Below are positions 16,502 to 25,564 of a DNA stretch of 64,000 bases, in pieces. The DNA comes from Lachnospiraceae bacterium (GTDB taxonomy: Bacteria > Bacillota > Clostridia > Lachnospirales > Lachnospiraceae), in contig JAPJQL010000003.1 in the NCBI GenBank assembly GCA_030825115.1, positions 1-64,000 on the forward strand, in the 5' to 3' direction. The stretch's first letter is position 1, and each line of letters opens with the position of its first letter. Position numbers and translations under genes: made by a program. The notes under the pieces were generated by a model, which had not been told where the DNA came from, ran no database searches, and was given only the letters and a program-made list of their open reading frames with translations.

Positions 16502-18757
16502 TTATAACTTCCAGATATCCCGGTTATAATCTCCGATCGTCCGGTCGGAAGAGAAGAACCCTGCCTGACTGATATTTACCAGCATTTTCTTTGCCCATCC
16601 CATGCGGTCCTCATAATCTTTGTACGCCAGCTCCCGGGCCGCCGCGTAAGAACGATAGTCAAGAAGCGTCATAAACCAGTCCTTGTTCAGAAGTTCCTTG
16701 TAAAAACGTTCCAGATTTTCCCGATGCCCGATTTTCAGCATCTCTTTACTCAGGATAAAGTCAACGGCCTCTTTGATCTCCTTGTCTTTCGCATAGTATT
16801 CTTTCGACACGTAATCGCCTTTTGCATAATGTTCGATCACCGTCTCACTGGATTCTCCGAAGATATAGATATTGTCCTCCCCTACCAGTTCTGCAATCTC
16901 CACATTGGCTCCATCCATCGTGCCAAGCGTCACTGCCCCGTTCAGCATGAACTTCATGTTTCCTGTGCCGCTTGCCTCCTTCGATGCCAGGGATATCTGC
17001 TCGGAGATATCGCAGGCCGGGATCAGTTTCTCAGCCTTGGTGACATTGTAGTTCTCCACCATCACCACTTTCAGGTACGGGCTGACCTCCGGGTCATGGT
17101 TCACCAGTTCCTGCAGGCACAGGATCAGGTGGATGATGTCCTTCGCGATCACATAAGCCGGCGCTGCCTTCGCGCCAAAGATGACTGTGATCGGCGTAGT
17201 CGGCGTCTTCCCTTTCTTAATCTCCAGATATTTATGAATCACATACAGGGCATTCATCTGCTGCCGTTTGTACTCATGCAGGCGCTTGATCTGGATATCA
17301 AAGATCGAATTTTCATCAATCTCAATTCCCTGTGTGGACTTCAGATATTGCTTGAGCGCCACTTTATTCTGATGCTTGATATCGAGGAGGGCCTTTAAGG
17401 TAGCCGCATCGGTGCAGGTCCCGAATTTCGCCAGCTCCTTTGCATCCTTTTTAAAACCGTCCCCAATCCTGGCGGCAATCAGGTCTGTCAGCGCATGGTT
17501 GCAGTAGAGCAGCCAGCGGCGGAATGTGATTCCGTTTGTCTTGTTGTTGAATTTCTCCGGATAAATATCGTAAAATTTCTTCAGCTCGCTCTTTTTTAAT
17601 ATCTCCGTATGAAGATGCGCCACTCCGTTCACGCTGAACCCGTAATGAATATCCATATGCGCCATGTGCACCACGTCCTGGCTGTCGATGATCGCCACGG
17701 ATGTGTCCTCGCAGGTCCTGCGAACCCTGTCGTCTAAAATCTCAATAATCGGAACAAGCTGCGGAACCACCTCATTCAGATACGAAATCGGCCATTTCTC
17801 CAGCGCCTCGGCCAGAATCGTGTGGTTAGTGTAGGCACATGTCTTTTTTACGATCTCCACCGCCTCGTCGAATCCGATCCCGCGGGCTGTCAAAAGACGG
17901 ATGAGTTCCGGAATCACCATAGACGGATGGGTATCGTTGATCTGGATCACCGCATAATCCGGCAGGTCGTGCAGCGTACATCCTTTGCGGACGCACTCAT
18001 CCAGAATATACTGCGCGCCGTTGCTCACCATAAAATACTGCTGGTAGATCCTCAGCTTGCGCCCTGCCTCATCGCTGTCGTCGGGATACAAAAACAGCGT
18101 AAGATTCTTTGCAATGTCCTTTTTGTCAAAGGAAATCCCCTCTCCCACAATGCTGTCGTCCACGCTCTCAATGTCGAACAGGTGCAACTGGTTCGTCCTG
18201 TTGTTGTATCCGGTCACCGCAATGTCATACAGACGGGAATGTACAGTCAGCCCGCCAAAAGATACCGGATAGCTCACGTCCCGCCTGGTCAGCCAGCTCT
18301 CAGCCCCAATCCACGGATTCGGGGTCTCCTGCTGAAGTTCATCGCTAAACTCCTGCTTAAACAGCCCCAGATGATAATTCAGCCCGATTCCGTCTCCGTT
18401 CAGCCCCAGCGTCGCGATGGAATCCAGAAAACAGGCCGCCAGCCGGCCCAGACCCCCGTTGCCCAGGGACGGCTCCGGCTCCACTTCCTCAATGGCACAG
18501 ATATCCTTCCCGTTTGCCGCCAGAATCCGTCGCACCTCGTCATACAGGCCAAGGTTGATCAGGTTGTTGGACAGCAGCTTGCCGATGAGAAATTCTGCTG
18601 AAATATAATATACCTTTTTCTTTCCCGTATTGCTCTCTTTCTTTGCGGCCTCCTCCTGTACCAGTTCCAGCAATGCCCCGTATAACTCCTCATTGCTGCA
18701 CCGGCTGATCTCTTTATCCTTACACTTTGCTTTGATCTGTTCTTCAAGTTTCCTCAT
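16502..18757 (-). CDS. glgP: Glycogen/maltodextrin phosphorylase
   Basis: A 751-residue PLP-dependent GT35 enzyme that releases glucose-1-phosphate from alpha-1,4-glucans. Near the N-terminus are EFLIGKLLSNNLINLG and EPSLGNGGLGRLAACFLDS. The PLP-lysine motif SGTGNMKFMLNGA places the cofactor lysine at about residue 602, followed by TLGTMDGANVEI. The protein is at the short end of the family range, which is common in clostridial forms. The ATG follows GGAAGGAG. It is divergent from an AraC regulator, and no other glycogen genes are nearby. A small imperfect hairpin (about 16465-16488) lies after the stop but lacks a convincing T-run. Confidence 0.95.
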   Translation of the reverse strand: MRKLEEQIKAKCKDKEISRCSNEELYGALLELVQEEAAKKESNTGKKKVYYISAEFLIGKLLSNNLINLGLYDEVRRILAANGKDICAIEEVEPEPSLGNGGLGRLAACFLDSIATLGLNGDGIGLNYHLGLFKQEFSDELQQETPNPWIGAESWLTRRDVSYPVSFGGLTVHSRLYDIAVTGYNNRTNQLHLFDIESVDDSIVGEGISFDKKDIAKNLTLFLYPDDSDEAGRKLRIYQQYFMVSNGAQYILDECVRKGCTLHDLPDYAVIQINDTHPSMVIPELIRLLTARGIGFDEAVEIVKKTCAYTNHTILAEALEKWPISYLNEVVPQLVPIIEILDDRVRRTCEDTSVAIIDSQDVVHMAHMDIHYGFSVNGVAHLHTEILKKSELKKFYDIYPEKFNNKTNGITFRRWLLYCNHALTDLIAARIGDGFKKDAKELAKFGTCTDAATLKALLDIKHQNKVALKQYLKSTQGIEIDENSIFDIQIKRLHEYKRQQMNALYVIHKYLEIKKGKTPTTPITVIFGAKAAPAYVIAKDIIHLILCLQELVNHDPEVSPYLKVVMVENYNVTKAEKLIPACDISEQISLASKEASGTGNMKFMLNGAVTLGTMDGANVEIAELVGEDNIYIFGESSETVIEHYAKGDYVSKEYYAKDKEIKEAVDFILSKEMLKIGHRENLERFYKELLNKDWFMTLLDYRSYAAARELAYKDYEDRMGWAKKMLVNISQAGFFSSDRTIGDYNRDIWKL

Positions 18758-18863
18758 GGCTGCTCCTTCCTTTTCTTCCCATGTTTTTCCCGTTTTCTCC
18801 TGCCGTCTCCAGACAGCACAACGGGAGATTGTTTGTATTATAAAATGGTTTTCCCGTTTTTTC

Positions 18864-18893
18864 TTGTCATATCCTCACCTGATATGGTACAAT
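18864..18893 (+). promoter_or_regulatory. Probable promoter of the AraC-type gene
   Basis: TTGTCA at 18864-18869 and TACAAT at 18888-18893 are 18 bases apart, about 40 bases upstream of the ATG at 18936. Confidence 0.5.
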
Positions 18894-18935
18894 CCTATCA
18901 TATCAATTAAGAAAAACACAAAAAAGGACGTTTTT

Positions 18936-19838
18936 ATGAACATTATCCGCTACGAAAACTATCAAGAAAAGCGGGACCCCCTGGAATCCCCGTTCCCTTA
19001 CCTGACCTATCCCTGCTCCATTCCCCTGGACTTTCCTCTGGTCCCGCTTCATTGGCACGATGAGATGGAATTTGTCTATATCAAAAAGGGACAGGGGCTG
19101 GTGTCGGTAGATTTTACCCCGTTTGAGGTGGCTGCGGGCGATATCATCATCGTCTGCCCCGGTCAGCTTCACACGATCGAACAGCTGGCAGGTGCATCGA
19201 TGGAATATGAAAACATCATCTTTCCCCTGACCCTGCTCGCCTCCCGCCAGACGGACGCCTGCTGGGAACAATATATCCTGCCGGTGCTCCGCCGTCAGGT
19301 CAGCCTGCCGGTCAGGCTAACCCCTGCCCAAAGCTGCTACAGGGATGCTGCGTCTTGTCTCGATGACATCGATGACATCCGCCGCACCTTCCCAAACGGC
19401 TATGAGCTGCTCATCAAGGGGAAACTGTTTGAACTGTTCTTCCACCTGTATTCCGGCAAGGTTGTGCCTGCGCCCGATCCATCCCGCAGATCCGGCGCCC
19501 TGGACAAAACGCGGCTGATCTTAAAGATCGTAGAAGAACACTACAGCGAAAAATTGTCCATAAAAGAAATGGCCGAAGCCTGCGGCTTCAGCCAGTCCCA
19601 TTTTATGAAATTCTTTAAATCCACCATCGGCGTGCCGTTCACCGCCTATCTGAATGACTACCGGCTTACGATGGCGTCCCGCCTTCTGCTTTCCTCCGAG
19701 GACACGATTCTGACGATTGCAGGAGAAACCGGTTTTGACAACCTCTCCTATTTTAACCGCGTCTTCAAGGAACGGTTTGGCATGACCCCCAGCCAATTCC
19801 GGCATCAGGAGAACCGCAGCCCACAGCACAGGTCATGA
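18936..19838 (+). CDS. AraC-family transcriptional regulator with cupin sensor
   Basis: A 300-residue regulator. Residues about 25-110 form an AraC-type cupin (PLHWHDEMEFVYIKKGQG, DIIIVCPGQLHTIEQL). The C-terminal 100 residues hold two HTH motifs: LSIKEMAEACGFSQSHFMKFF and TILTIAGETGFDNLSYFNRVF, ending in FGMTPSQFR. I start it at the ATG at 18936, with AAGGA 8 bases upstream; the frame is open further left but antisense to glgP. Sugar-responsive control of the divergent glgP is plausible. The last 6 bases overlap the convergent phosphoesterase gene. Confidence 0.9.
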   Translation: MNIIRYENYQEKRDPLESPFPYLTYPCSIPLDFPLVPLHWHDEMEFVYIKKGQGLVSVDFTPFEVAAGDIIIVCPGQLHTIEQLAGASMEYENIIFPLTLLASRQTDACWEQYILPVLRRQVSLPVRLTPAQSCYRDAASCLDDIDDIRRTFPNGYELLIKGKLFELFFHLYSGKVVPAPDPSRRSGALDKTRLILKIVEEHYSEKLSIKEMAEACGFSQSHFMKFFKSTIGVPFTAYLNDYRLTMASRLLLSSEDTILTIAGETGFDNLSYFNRVFKERFGMTPSQFRHQENRSPQHRS

Positions 19839-21443
19839 TGCCGGGGCTGTCCTGGTCCCGGGGCCGGTGTTTTCCCACTTCCAGTCATGAAGGTCATCCT
19901 TCACATCCTCAATCATCTCTCCCATCTCAGCCACGTACTTGCTGTCCGGCGACACCCTCTGCCACAGCAGATATGCCTTTGTCGTCTGCACCGCGTCCCA
20001 CGTCATCCTGTTTCCTGCACAGTAATCATAGTAAAGGTTCGCATACAGGACCGCCATCGTCTCTTTCAGCTCGTCAGGGATTCCCCGGACCGTCTTCATC
20101 ACCTGCTTCCGGATCACGGTTTTCGATAACGATTCCAACGCTTCTTCCGACATGTTTTCCCCATTCTTCTCACTGATATGAGCCGCCACATCCACCCGCC
20201 GCGTCTCAAACACCATATCCCCATTCTCCTTCCAGGACAGTTCCCCGTACTGGTTCGGGGGCATGGAATACGGGCTCAGCACGATCTCACTGATTCCATA
20301 TGCATCTTCCGGCGTTCCGGGAGACGGCTTGTGCTTCTTGATGCGCTGTGCATGGAGATGCCCGCTGACATAGAGCGGCACCTCATACTTCTCAAACAGC
20401 GCAATGGCCTCATCATAATTTTCCAGCGTGCACTCGGTCTTATAGAGACGGCTCTCCGAGAGCAGATTGTGATGCGCCACAGGCAGGACCCGGATCCCGT
20501 GCTCCTTCGCGACCTGAAGGTGTACCTCCAGCCACGCCAGGGTCTCCGGCTTTAGCCGCCCGTTTACATGGTTGTAATCCTCATACTGGCAGGAATCGAT
20601 CATCAACAGCCAGTGGCCGGCGTCGACCGGAAACACATAGCTTAAAGAATCCGGGTCCCGGTTGGGAGACTGGTCATATCCAAACTCATGGTAAATCTCA
20701 TAGAACGCTTCTCCCGAATCCAGGTATTCTGCCGGTTCTTTTTTCTCGCCAAAATAAGTCGCGGCATTCTTATTGTTAATGTCATGGTTGCCCGGAATCA
20801 CAACGACCGGAACCCCCGCATCCTGCACCCGCCGCAGCTTCTCCGCCAGTTTTTCATGATTTTCCCTCTCCCCGTTTAAGGTGATGTCACCGCTCAAAAC
20901 AAGGGCAGACGGCTGCCTGGCAATCGCTTCCTCCACCAGCGCGTCGACCATCTCCTCGCTGTACTGGTGAAGCTTCCCGTCGTCAGCGTCCAGCATCTTC
21001 CAAAATGCCTTCCCCTCGTCGTGGGTCGTGCTGCTCATATAGTGGAGATCGGAAGCCATCATAATGGTTGGAAAAACATAAGGTTTTTCCGGTTCGGCTT
21101 CCTCTGGCTGAGAAAGTCCCATCTCCCGGTCCCGGTTCTTCCAGTACCACCGGCGGTACGCTTCGCTCCATTCAACCGCGCCGTCGTCCTCCCCGGTCTC
21201 CTGGTCATCCGCCGCCTCTTTCCCGTCTGGCCATCCGCCATCCGTCACCCCGCCTTCTGCAGCCGCATCTGAGGGAGTCGCAGCTCCCTCCCCGGAAACC
21301 TCTGTGCCGGTTTCTTTCGAAGGATGAGTATGGCTGCCGGAATCCCCCGCCAGCCTGCTGACTGCCACCACAATGCCAAGGCAGCCAAGCAGCAGTAAAA
21401 TATATAACAAAAACACAATAAATTTCTTACGTTCCAGTCGCAT
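19833..21443 (-). CDS. Membrane-anchored extracellular metallophosphoesterase
   Basis: A 536-residue calcineurin-like phosphoesterase. One membrane helix (residues 8-30) anchors a low-complexity Gly/Asp/Glu-rich linker (about 33-95). The catalytic domain then shows every metal-binding block: SDLH (Asp132, His134), SGDIT (Asp186), GNHD (Asn219, His220), PVAHHN and SGHLH. This indicates a dinuclear metal centre hydrolysing phosphoesters outside the membrane; the substrate is unknown. The ATG follows GAAAGGACC. The gene converges on the AraC gene with a 6-base overlap. Confidence 0.88.
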   Translation of the reverse strand: MRLERKKFIVFLLYILLLLGCLGIVVAVSRLAGDSGSHTHPSKETGTEVSGEGAATPSDAAAEGGVTDGGWPDGKEAADDQETGEDDGAVEWSEAYRRWYWKNRDREMGLSQPEEAEPEKPYVFPTIMMASDLHYMSSTTHDEGKAFWKMLDADDGKLHQYSEEMVDALVEEAIARQPSALVLSGDITLNGERENHEKLAEKLRRVQDAGVPVVVIPGNHDINNKNAATYFGEKKEPAEYLDSGEAFYEIYHEFGYDQSPNRDPDSLSYVFPVDAGHWLLMIDSCQYEDYNHVNGRLKPETLAWLEVHLQVAKEHGIRVLPVAHHNLLSESRLYKTECTLENYDEAIALFEKYEVPLYVSGHLHAQRIKKHKPSPGTPEDAYGISEIVLSPYSMPPNQYGELSWKENGDMVFETRRVDVAAHISEKNGENMSEEALESLSKTVIRKQVMKTVRGIPDELKETMAVLYANLYYDYCAGNRMTWDAVQTTKAYLLWQRVSPDSKYVAEMGEMIEDVKDDLHDWKWENTGPGTRTAPAS

Positions 21444-21507
21444 CGATCGGTCCTTTCTTTTGTCCGCCTGCCATCATACCACAATTCCCGGTAAAAGAAA
21501 AGGAAAA

Positions 21508-21536
21508 GGGATAGTAGCCTTTTCTGCTCCTATCCC
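21508..21536 (-). terminator. Terminator after the hydrogenase gene
   Basis: On the minus strand GGGATAG pairs with CTATCCC (21530-21536 with 21508-21514) around a 15-base loop, followed by TTTTCCTTTTC. Confidence 0.7.
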
Positions 21537-21570
21537 CCTCGACACTCCGATTATATCTTATCGGAAATGA

Positions 21571-23094
21571 TTAGTCTACCAGTTTATTCAATTCTTTTAC
21601 ATGTTCCGTCTCATTGGAGGTCTTATGCTTGGCCTGGGATGCATAGAGGTTCACCGCAGCCTGGGATTTCTTGATCGGCTGCATCGTACCGGCCCCTGCC
21701 ACGCAGCCGCCCGGACATGCCATGCCCTCGAGCAGATATCCCTGGTATTTGCCCTTTGTTGCCATCGTCAGAAGCTTTCTGCATTCCCGCAGCCCTTCTG
21801 CGTTTGCCACATTGATCTCCCTGTCCGGATAGCGTTCGTGGATGATATTCACCACGGATTTTGCCACGCCTCCCGCCACGGCAAAGTTACGGCCGTCGGT
21901 GGATGCGTCGTTGACGCCGTCCTGGTCTTCCTCGATCGTTTCGATGTCCACATGTTTCGCATCAAATATGCCTGCCATCTCCTCGAAGGTCAGCACGAAA
22001 TCCACATCACTCCGGATGTCAGAACGCATCGCTTCCAGTTTTTTCGCCGCACATGGACCGATAAACACAACCTTTGCATTTTTATGCTCGCTTTTGATCA
22101 GCCGTGCCGTCAATGTCATCGGGGTCAGCGCCATGGAGATGCATTGCTTGTGCTCCGGGAACAGCTTCTTTGCCATCATCGACCAGGCAGGACAACAGGA
22201 CGTCGCCATAAATGGCAGTTTATCCGGTACCTCTGTCACAAAGTCGATCGCCTCCTGGGTCGCACAAAGATCTGCGCCGATCGCCACCTCAAATACGTCT
22301 GCAAATCCCAGCGCCTTCATCGCCGCACGCAATCTGCCCGGCGTCACCTTCGGACCAAACTGCCCCACAAATGCCGGGGCAACCGCGGCATAGACACGCT
22401 CTCCGGTCTGGATCGCACGGATTACCTGGAAGATCTGGGATTTGTCGGCAATCGCGCCAAAAGGACAATTTACAAGGCACATCCCGCAGGATACACATTT
22501 GCTGTTGTCAATCTCCGCCTTGCCGTTTTCGTCGGAATGGATCGCATCCATCCCGCAGGCCGCCGCGCAGGGACGTTCCTGGACAATGATCGCATGGTAG
22601 GAACAGACCGTCGCACATTTGCCGCACTTGATACATTTGTCATCGTCGATCCTGGACCGTCCATTGGTCCTGTCCAGGGTGATCGCATCCTTCGGGCATA
22701 CTTCCACGCACGGGTGGGCCAGACAGCCCTGGCAGCCGTCTGTCACCATCACCCGTTTCTCCGAACAGGCATTGCATGCAAATTTGATCACATTGATCAG
22801 CGGCGGGGTGTAGTACGTCTCCGCCTGGTCTGCCGCCTCGATATTATCCGAAAGAGGCGCATGTTCCGCCGCACTGCGGTAGGGAAGCCCCATCGCCAGC
22901 CGCAGCCGTTCTCCTACGATCGCCCGCTCCAAAAATACGTCATTCCGGAAGTTTCCAACCTCCCCCGGAATGATCTTATAGGGCAGTTCTTCAATTCTTT
23001 TTTCTACCGGCCATTCCGTATGATAAGCCATACGTGCCACCTCGCAGAAGATCCTGTGACGGATCTCCTGGATCCTTGTTTCTACTCCTCGCAT
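21571..23094 (-). CDS. Monomeric [FeFe]-hydrogenase, group-B-like
   Basis: A 507-residue ferredoxin-linked hydrogenase. The N-terminal region (about 1-100) has no cluster and is followed by CNACxxxR and a Cys-rich region with [4Fe-4S] motifs (CIKCGKCATVC at 154-164, CVSCGMCLVNC at 200-210). The H-cluster domain has L1 TSCCPAW (Cys300, Cys301), L2 GPCAAKK (Cys348) and L3 EGMACPGGC (Glu456, Cys460, Cys464). The TSCCPAW form, the extra N-terminal block and the single-subunit layout fit the group B enzymes of clostridia, whose physiological role is still unclear. AAGGAG precedes the ATG. HydG encoded 7 kb away would help build its active site. Confidence 0.9.
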   Translation of the reverse strand: MRGVETRIQEIRHRIFCEVARMAYHTEWPVEKRIEELPYKIIPGEVGNFRNDVFLERAIVGERLRLAMGLPYRSAAEHAPLSDNIEAADQAETYYTPPLINVIKFACNACSEKRVMVTDGCQGCLAHPCVEVCPKDAITLDRTNGRSRIDDDKCIKCGKCATVCSYHAIIVQERPCAAACGMDAIHSDENGKAEIDNSKCVSCGMCLVNCPFGAIADKSQIFQVIRAIQTGERVYAAVAPAFVGQFGPKVTPGRLRAAMKALGFADVFEVAIGADLCATQEAIDFVTEVPDKLPFMATSCCPAWSMMAKKLFPEHKQCISMALTPMTLTARLIKSEHKNAKVVFIGPCAAKKLEAMRSDIRSDVDFVLTFEEMAGIFDAKHVDIETIEEDQDGVNDASTDGRNFAVAGGVAKSVVNIIHERYPDREINVANAEGLRECRKLLTMATKGKYQGYLLEGMACPGGCVAGAGTMQPIKKSQAAVNLYASQAKHKTSNETEHVKELNKLVD

Positions 23095-23150
23095 CGTCGG
23101 ACTCCTTTCTTACACCACCCACAACAGCACGATAGACTTCCTTCTCCTGC

Positions 23151-24440
23151 TTATATCAGATCATCGAGACAAACCGCCCCATACGGCCGGATACTCATCC
23201 GGTATGCGCTGCCCTCGCCCAGCGCCTTCTCGATATATGTAATATACTCCTCCACAATCTCGTTCGGCAGCATTGCCATGATCACTCCGGCAAATCCGCC
23301 GCCGTGGATCCTGCAGGCCCCCTTCTGCTTTTTGGCGATAAACAGTTCCGTCAGCGCCAGTGCAACCGAGATTCCCTGCTCCTGGAAACTGCTGTTGGTA
23401 TAGCAGTTCTGCAGCCACTTCCAGGATGAGTTCCCGGATGCCGTGATATTCATCAAAAAGTCTTCAAACCTGCCCTCTTTCAGAGCGGTCACCTCTGCCT
23501 CCACACGCTTGTTCTCCTCAAAGAAATGCAGCGCGCGCATCACAGATCGGTCTCCTGCGTACGCTCTCACGGCCGCCAGGTTCTCGATCACCTGCTCCTC
23601 CGTAATCTCCGCGCAGACTTCCTTGCCAAAATACTCCGCCACCTTCTTCATCTCATTCGGAACGGAAGAATAATCCTCGCTCAGGTCCGCATGTCCCTTG
23701 CCCGTCTGTACAATGATCAGGCTGTGGTCACGGGATGCAAAGTCAAAGTCGATCTTCTCCACGACCGGAACCGACGGCTCCAAAAAATCGATCGTGATCA
23801 GACCGCCCACCGCACAGGCCATCTGGTCTAACAGGCCGGAAGCCTTATCCCAGTATACATTCTCCGCATACTTTCCGATATGGGCATAAGCCACGGTATT
23901 CATGCGGTCTTCATTGAAAAATTTATTGATCATCGAACAGAGCAGCATCTCAAACGACGCGGAAGAGCTGACTCCCGCAGAGCTGATGACATTGCTGGTA
24001 ATATATGCGTCAAAGCCGCCAATCTCATAACCGGATTCCACAAATCCCTTGAGCAGGCCTTTCACCAGATCGATAGTTCCGGCTTTTTTATCGCTCGGCG
24101 CCAGATTATTCAGATCGATGGTAAACTTCTGATTGAACGTCTCACTGACCACATTCACCTTGGAGGAATTGTTTCTGGCTGCGATTCCCACACAGTCCAG
24201 GTTGATGCTGCCGGCCAGGACCTTTCCGTGGTTGTGGTCCGTATGGTTTCCACTGATCTCGGTACGCCCCGGTGAGCTGAACATCAGGATATCTTTATCC
24301 CCAAATGTCTTTTTGAACTTTTCAATCATATCGCGATAGCGCTCCACATTCTCAGCCGCCCCGGCCTTCCCGTAAAGCTCTTCCATCAGCTTCTTCGCGC
24401 CCTCTGACTCCAATACCTGTAATGTCTGTTCTGCTTTCAT
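23151..24440 (-). CDS. galK: Galactokinase
   Basis: A GHMP-family kinase of 429 residues from the preferred start at 24440; it phosphorylates galactose at C1 in the Leloir pathway. The galactokinase signature PGRTEISGNHTDHNHGKVLA is at about residues 57-76, the ATP loop GVSSSASFEMLL at about 158-169 and the C-terminal GHMP motif IHGGGFAGVIMAMLP at about 379-393. GGAGGG lies 4 and 7 bases before two adjacent ATGs (24443 and 24440), so an upstream in-frame ATG at 24476 is less likely. No galT or galE is adjacent. Confidence 0.92.
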   Translation of the reverse strand: MKAEQTLQVLESEGAKKLMEELYGKAGAAENVERYRDMIEKFKKTFGDKDILMFSSPGRTEISGNHTDHNHGKVLAGSINLDCVGIAARNNSSKVNVVSETFNQKFTIDLNNLAPSDKKAGTIDLVKGLLKGFVESGYEIGGFDAYITSNVISSAGVSSSASFEMLLCSMINKFFNEDRMNTVAYAHIGKYAENVYWDKASGLLDQMACAVGGLITIDFLEPSVPVVEKIDFDFASRDHSLIIVQTGKGHADLSEDYSSVPNEMKKVAEYFGKEVCAEITEEQVIENLAAVRAYAGDRSVMRALHFFEENKRVEAEVTALKEGRFEDFLMNITASGNSSWKWLQNCYTNSSFQEQGISVALALTELFIAKKQKGACRIHGGGFAGVIMAMLPNEIVEEYITYIEKALGEGSAYRMSIRPYGAVCLDDLI

Positions 24441-24622
24441 CATCTTACCCTCCATGTTATTCCTGTAACCCAACATCTGGCAAACCCCGCCATTGCGAAA
24501 AGTATATCACAACAGGACAGTCTGGTACAATATAATATTCTTTTCTTTTCCTATATTTTTTTTCCTGAAAATAGATTATAATAGCTTTCAGAAAATATTT
24601 GGGAAAACCATGGGGGAATCAG

Positions 24623-25564
24623 ATGGACTGGAACAAAAAGCCCTACCACTCGCTCGATTATGAGATGAAAAAAAGATTCGGCGTCAAAGTATATAAAATC
24701 GCACTGGACGGCGGCATGACCTGCCCCAACCGGGACGGGACGCTCGGAAGCCGCGGCTGCATCTTCTGCAGCGCAGGAGGTTCCGGCGACTTTGCCGCGC
24801 CGCGCAGGCTTTCGGTCACAGAACAGATCGAAGAAGCCGCCGGCCGCATCCGGCACAAGCTTAATGCCGACGGTCCATACATTGCATATTTTCAGTCCTA
24901 CACAAACACGTATGCGCCTGTCGGATATCTGGAGGAGCTCTTCACCGAAGCGATCCATCATCCCGACGTCCGGGTGCTCTCCGTGGCAACCAGACCCGAC
25001 TGCCTGCCGGACGAGGTCCTTGATCTGCTTGGCAGACTGAATCAGATCAAACCGGTCTGGGTGGAACTTGGGCTGCAGACCATCCACCAGGACACCGCTT
25101 CCCTGATCCGCAGGGGCTATGAGCTCTCCTGCTTTGAGGATACCCTTTCCCGGCTGCGCCGCCGGGGGCTGGAGGTCATCGTCCACGCGATTCTCGGACT
25201 GCCGGGAGAAGACCGGAACCGGATGTTACAGACGGTATCCTATCTTGCACAGCAGGATATCCAGGGGATCAAGCTGCAGCTTCTCCATGTCTTAAAAGGG
25301 ACTGACCTTGCCGACCTTTACTTTGAGGACGGTTTTCCCGTCATGTCTCTGGAAGCATACGTCGAACTGGTCATCGACTGCATCGCTCTCCTTCCGCCCC
25401 GGATGGTGATTCACCGGATCACCGGCGATGGTCCGAAAAACCTGCTGATCGCCCCTCTCTGGAGCGCCAACAAACGTCTTGTCCTCAACACGATCACAAG
25501 GCGGCTGAAAGAACGAGGGATCACGCAGGGGGATCATTTCACCCCTGCGCCCCGGGTACGATGA
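24623..25564 (+). CDS. Radical SAM protein, TIGR01212/YhcC family
   Basis: A 313-residue radical SAM enzyme of unknown reaction. It has the family motif CPNRDGTLGSRGCIFC, in which the cluster cysteines are more widely spaced than in the usual CxxxCxxC. Next come SGDF, YFQSYTNTYAP, SVATRPDC and ELGLQTIHQDT, all typical of the YhcC group. GGGGGA precedes the ATG at 24623 by 6 bases; a TTG eight codons earlier is possible but lacks such a site. The 3' end overlaps the convergent CapA-like gene by 26 bases. Confidence 0.88.
   Translation: MDWNKKPYHSLDYEMKKRFGVKVYKIALDGGMTCPNRDGTLGSRGCIFCSAGGSGDFAAPRRLSVTEQIEEAAGRIRHKLNADGPYIAYFQSYTNTYAPVGYLEELFTEAIHHPDVRVLSVATRPDCLPDEVLDLLGRLNQIKPVWVELGLQTIHQDTASLIRRGYELSCFEDTLSRLRRRGLEVIVHAILGLPGEDRNRMLQTVSYLAQQDIQGIKLQLLHVLKGTDLADLYFEDGFPVMSLEAYVELVIDCIALLPPRMVIHRITGDGPKNLLIAPLWSANKRLVLNTITRRLKERGITQGDHFTPAPRVR

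Noticed and set aside
21601..23403. 600-codon open frame on the plus strand opposite the hydrogenase
   Set aside because: It is a shadow of the strongly coded [FeFe]-hydrogenase, has no ribosome site and a His/Arg-rich, non-protein-like composition.
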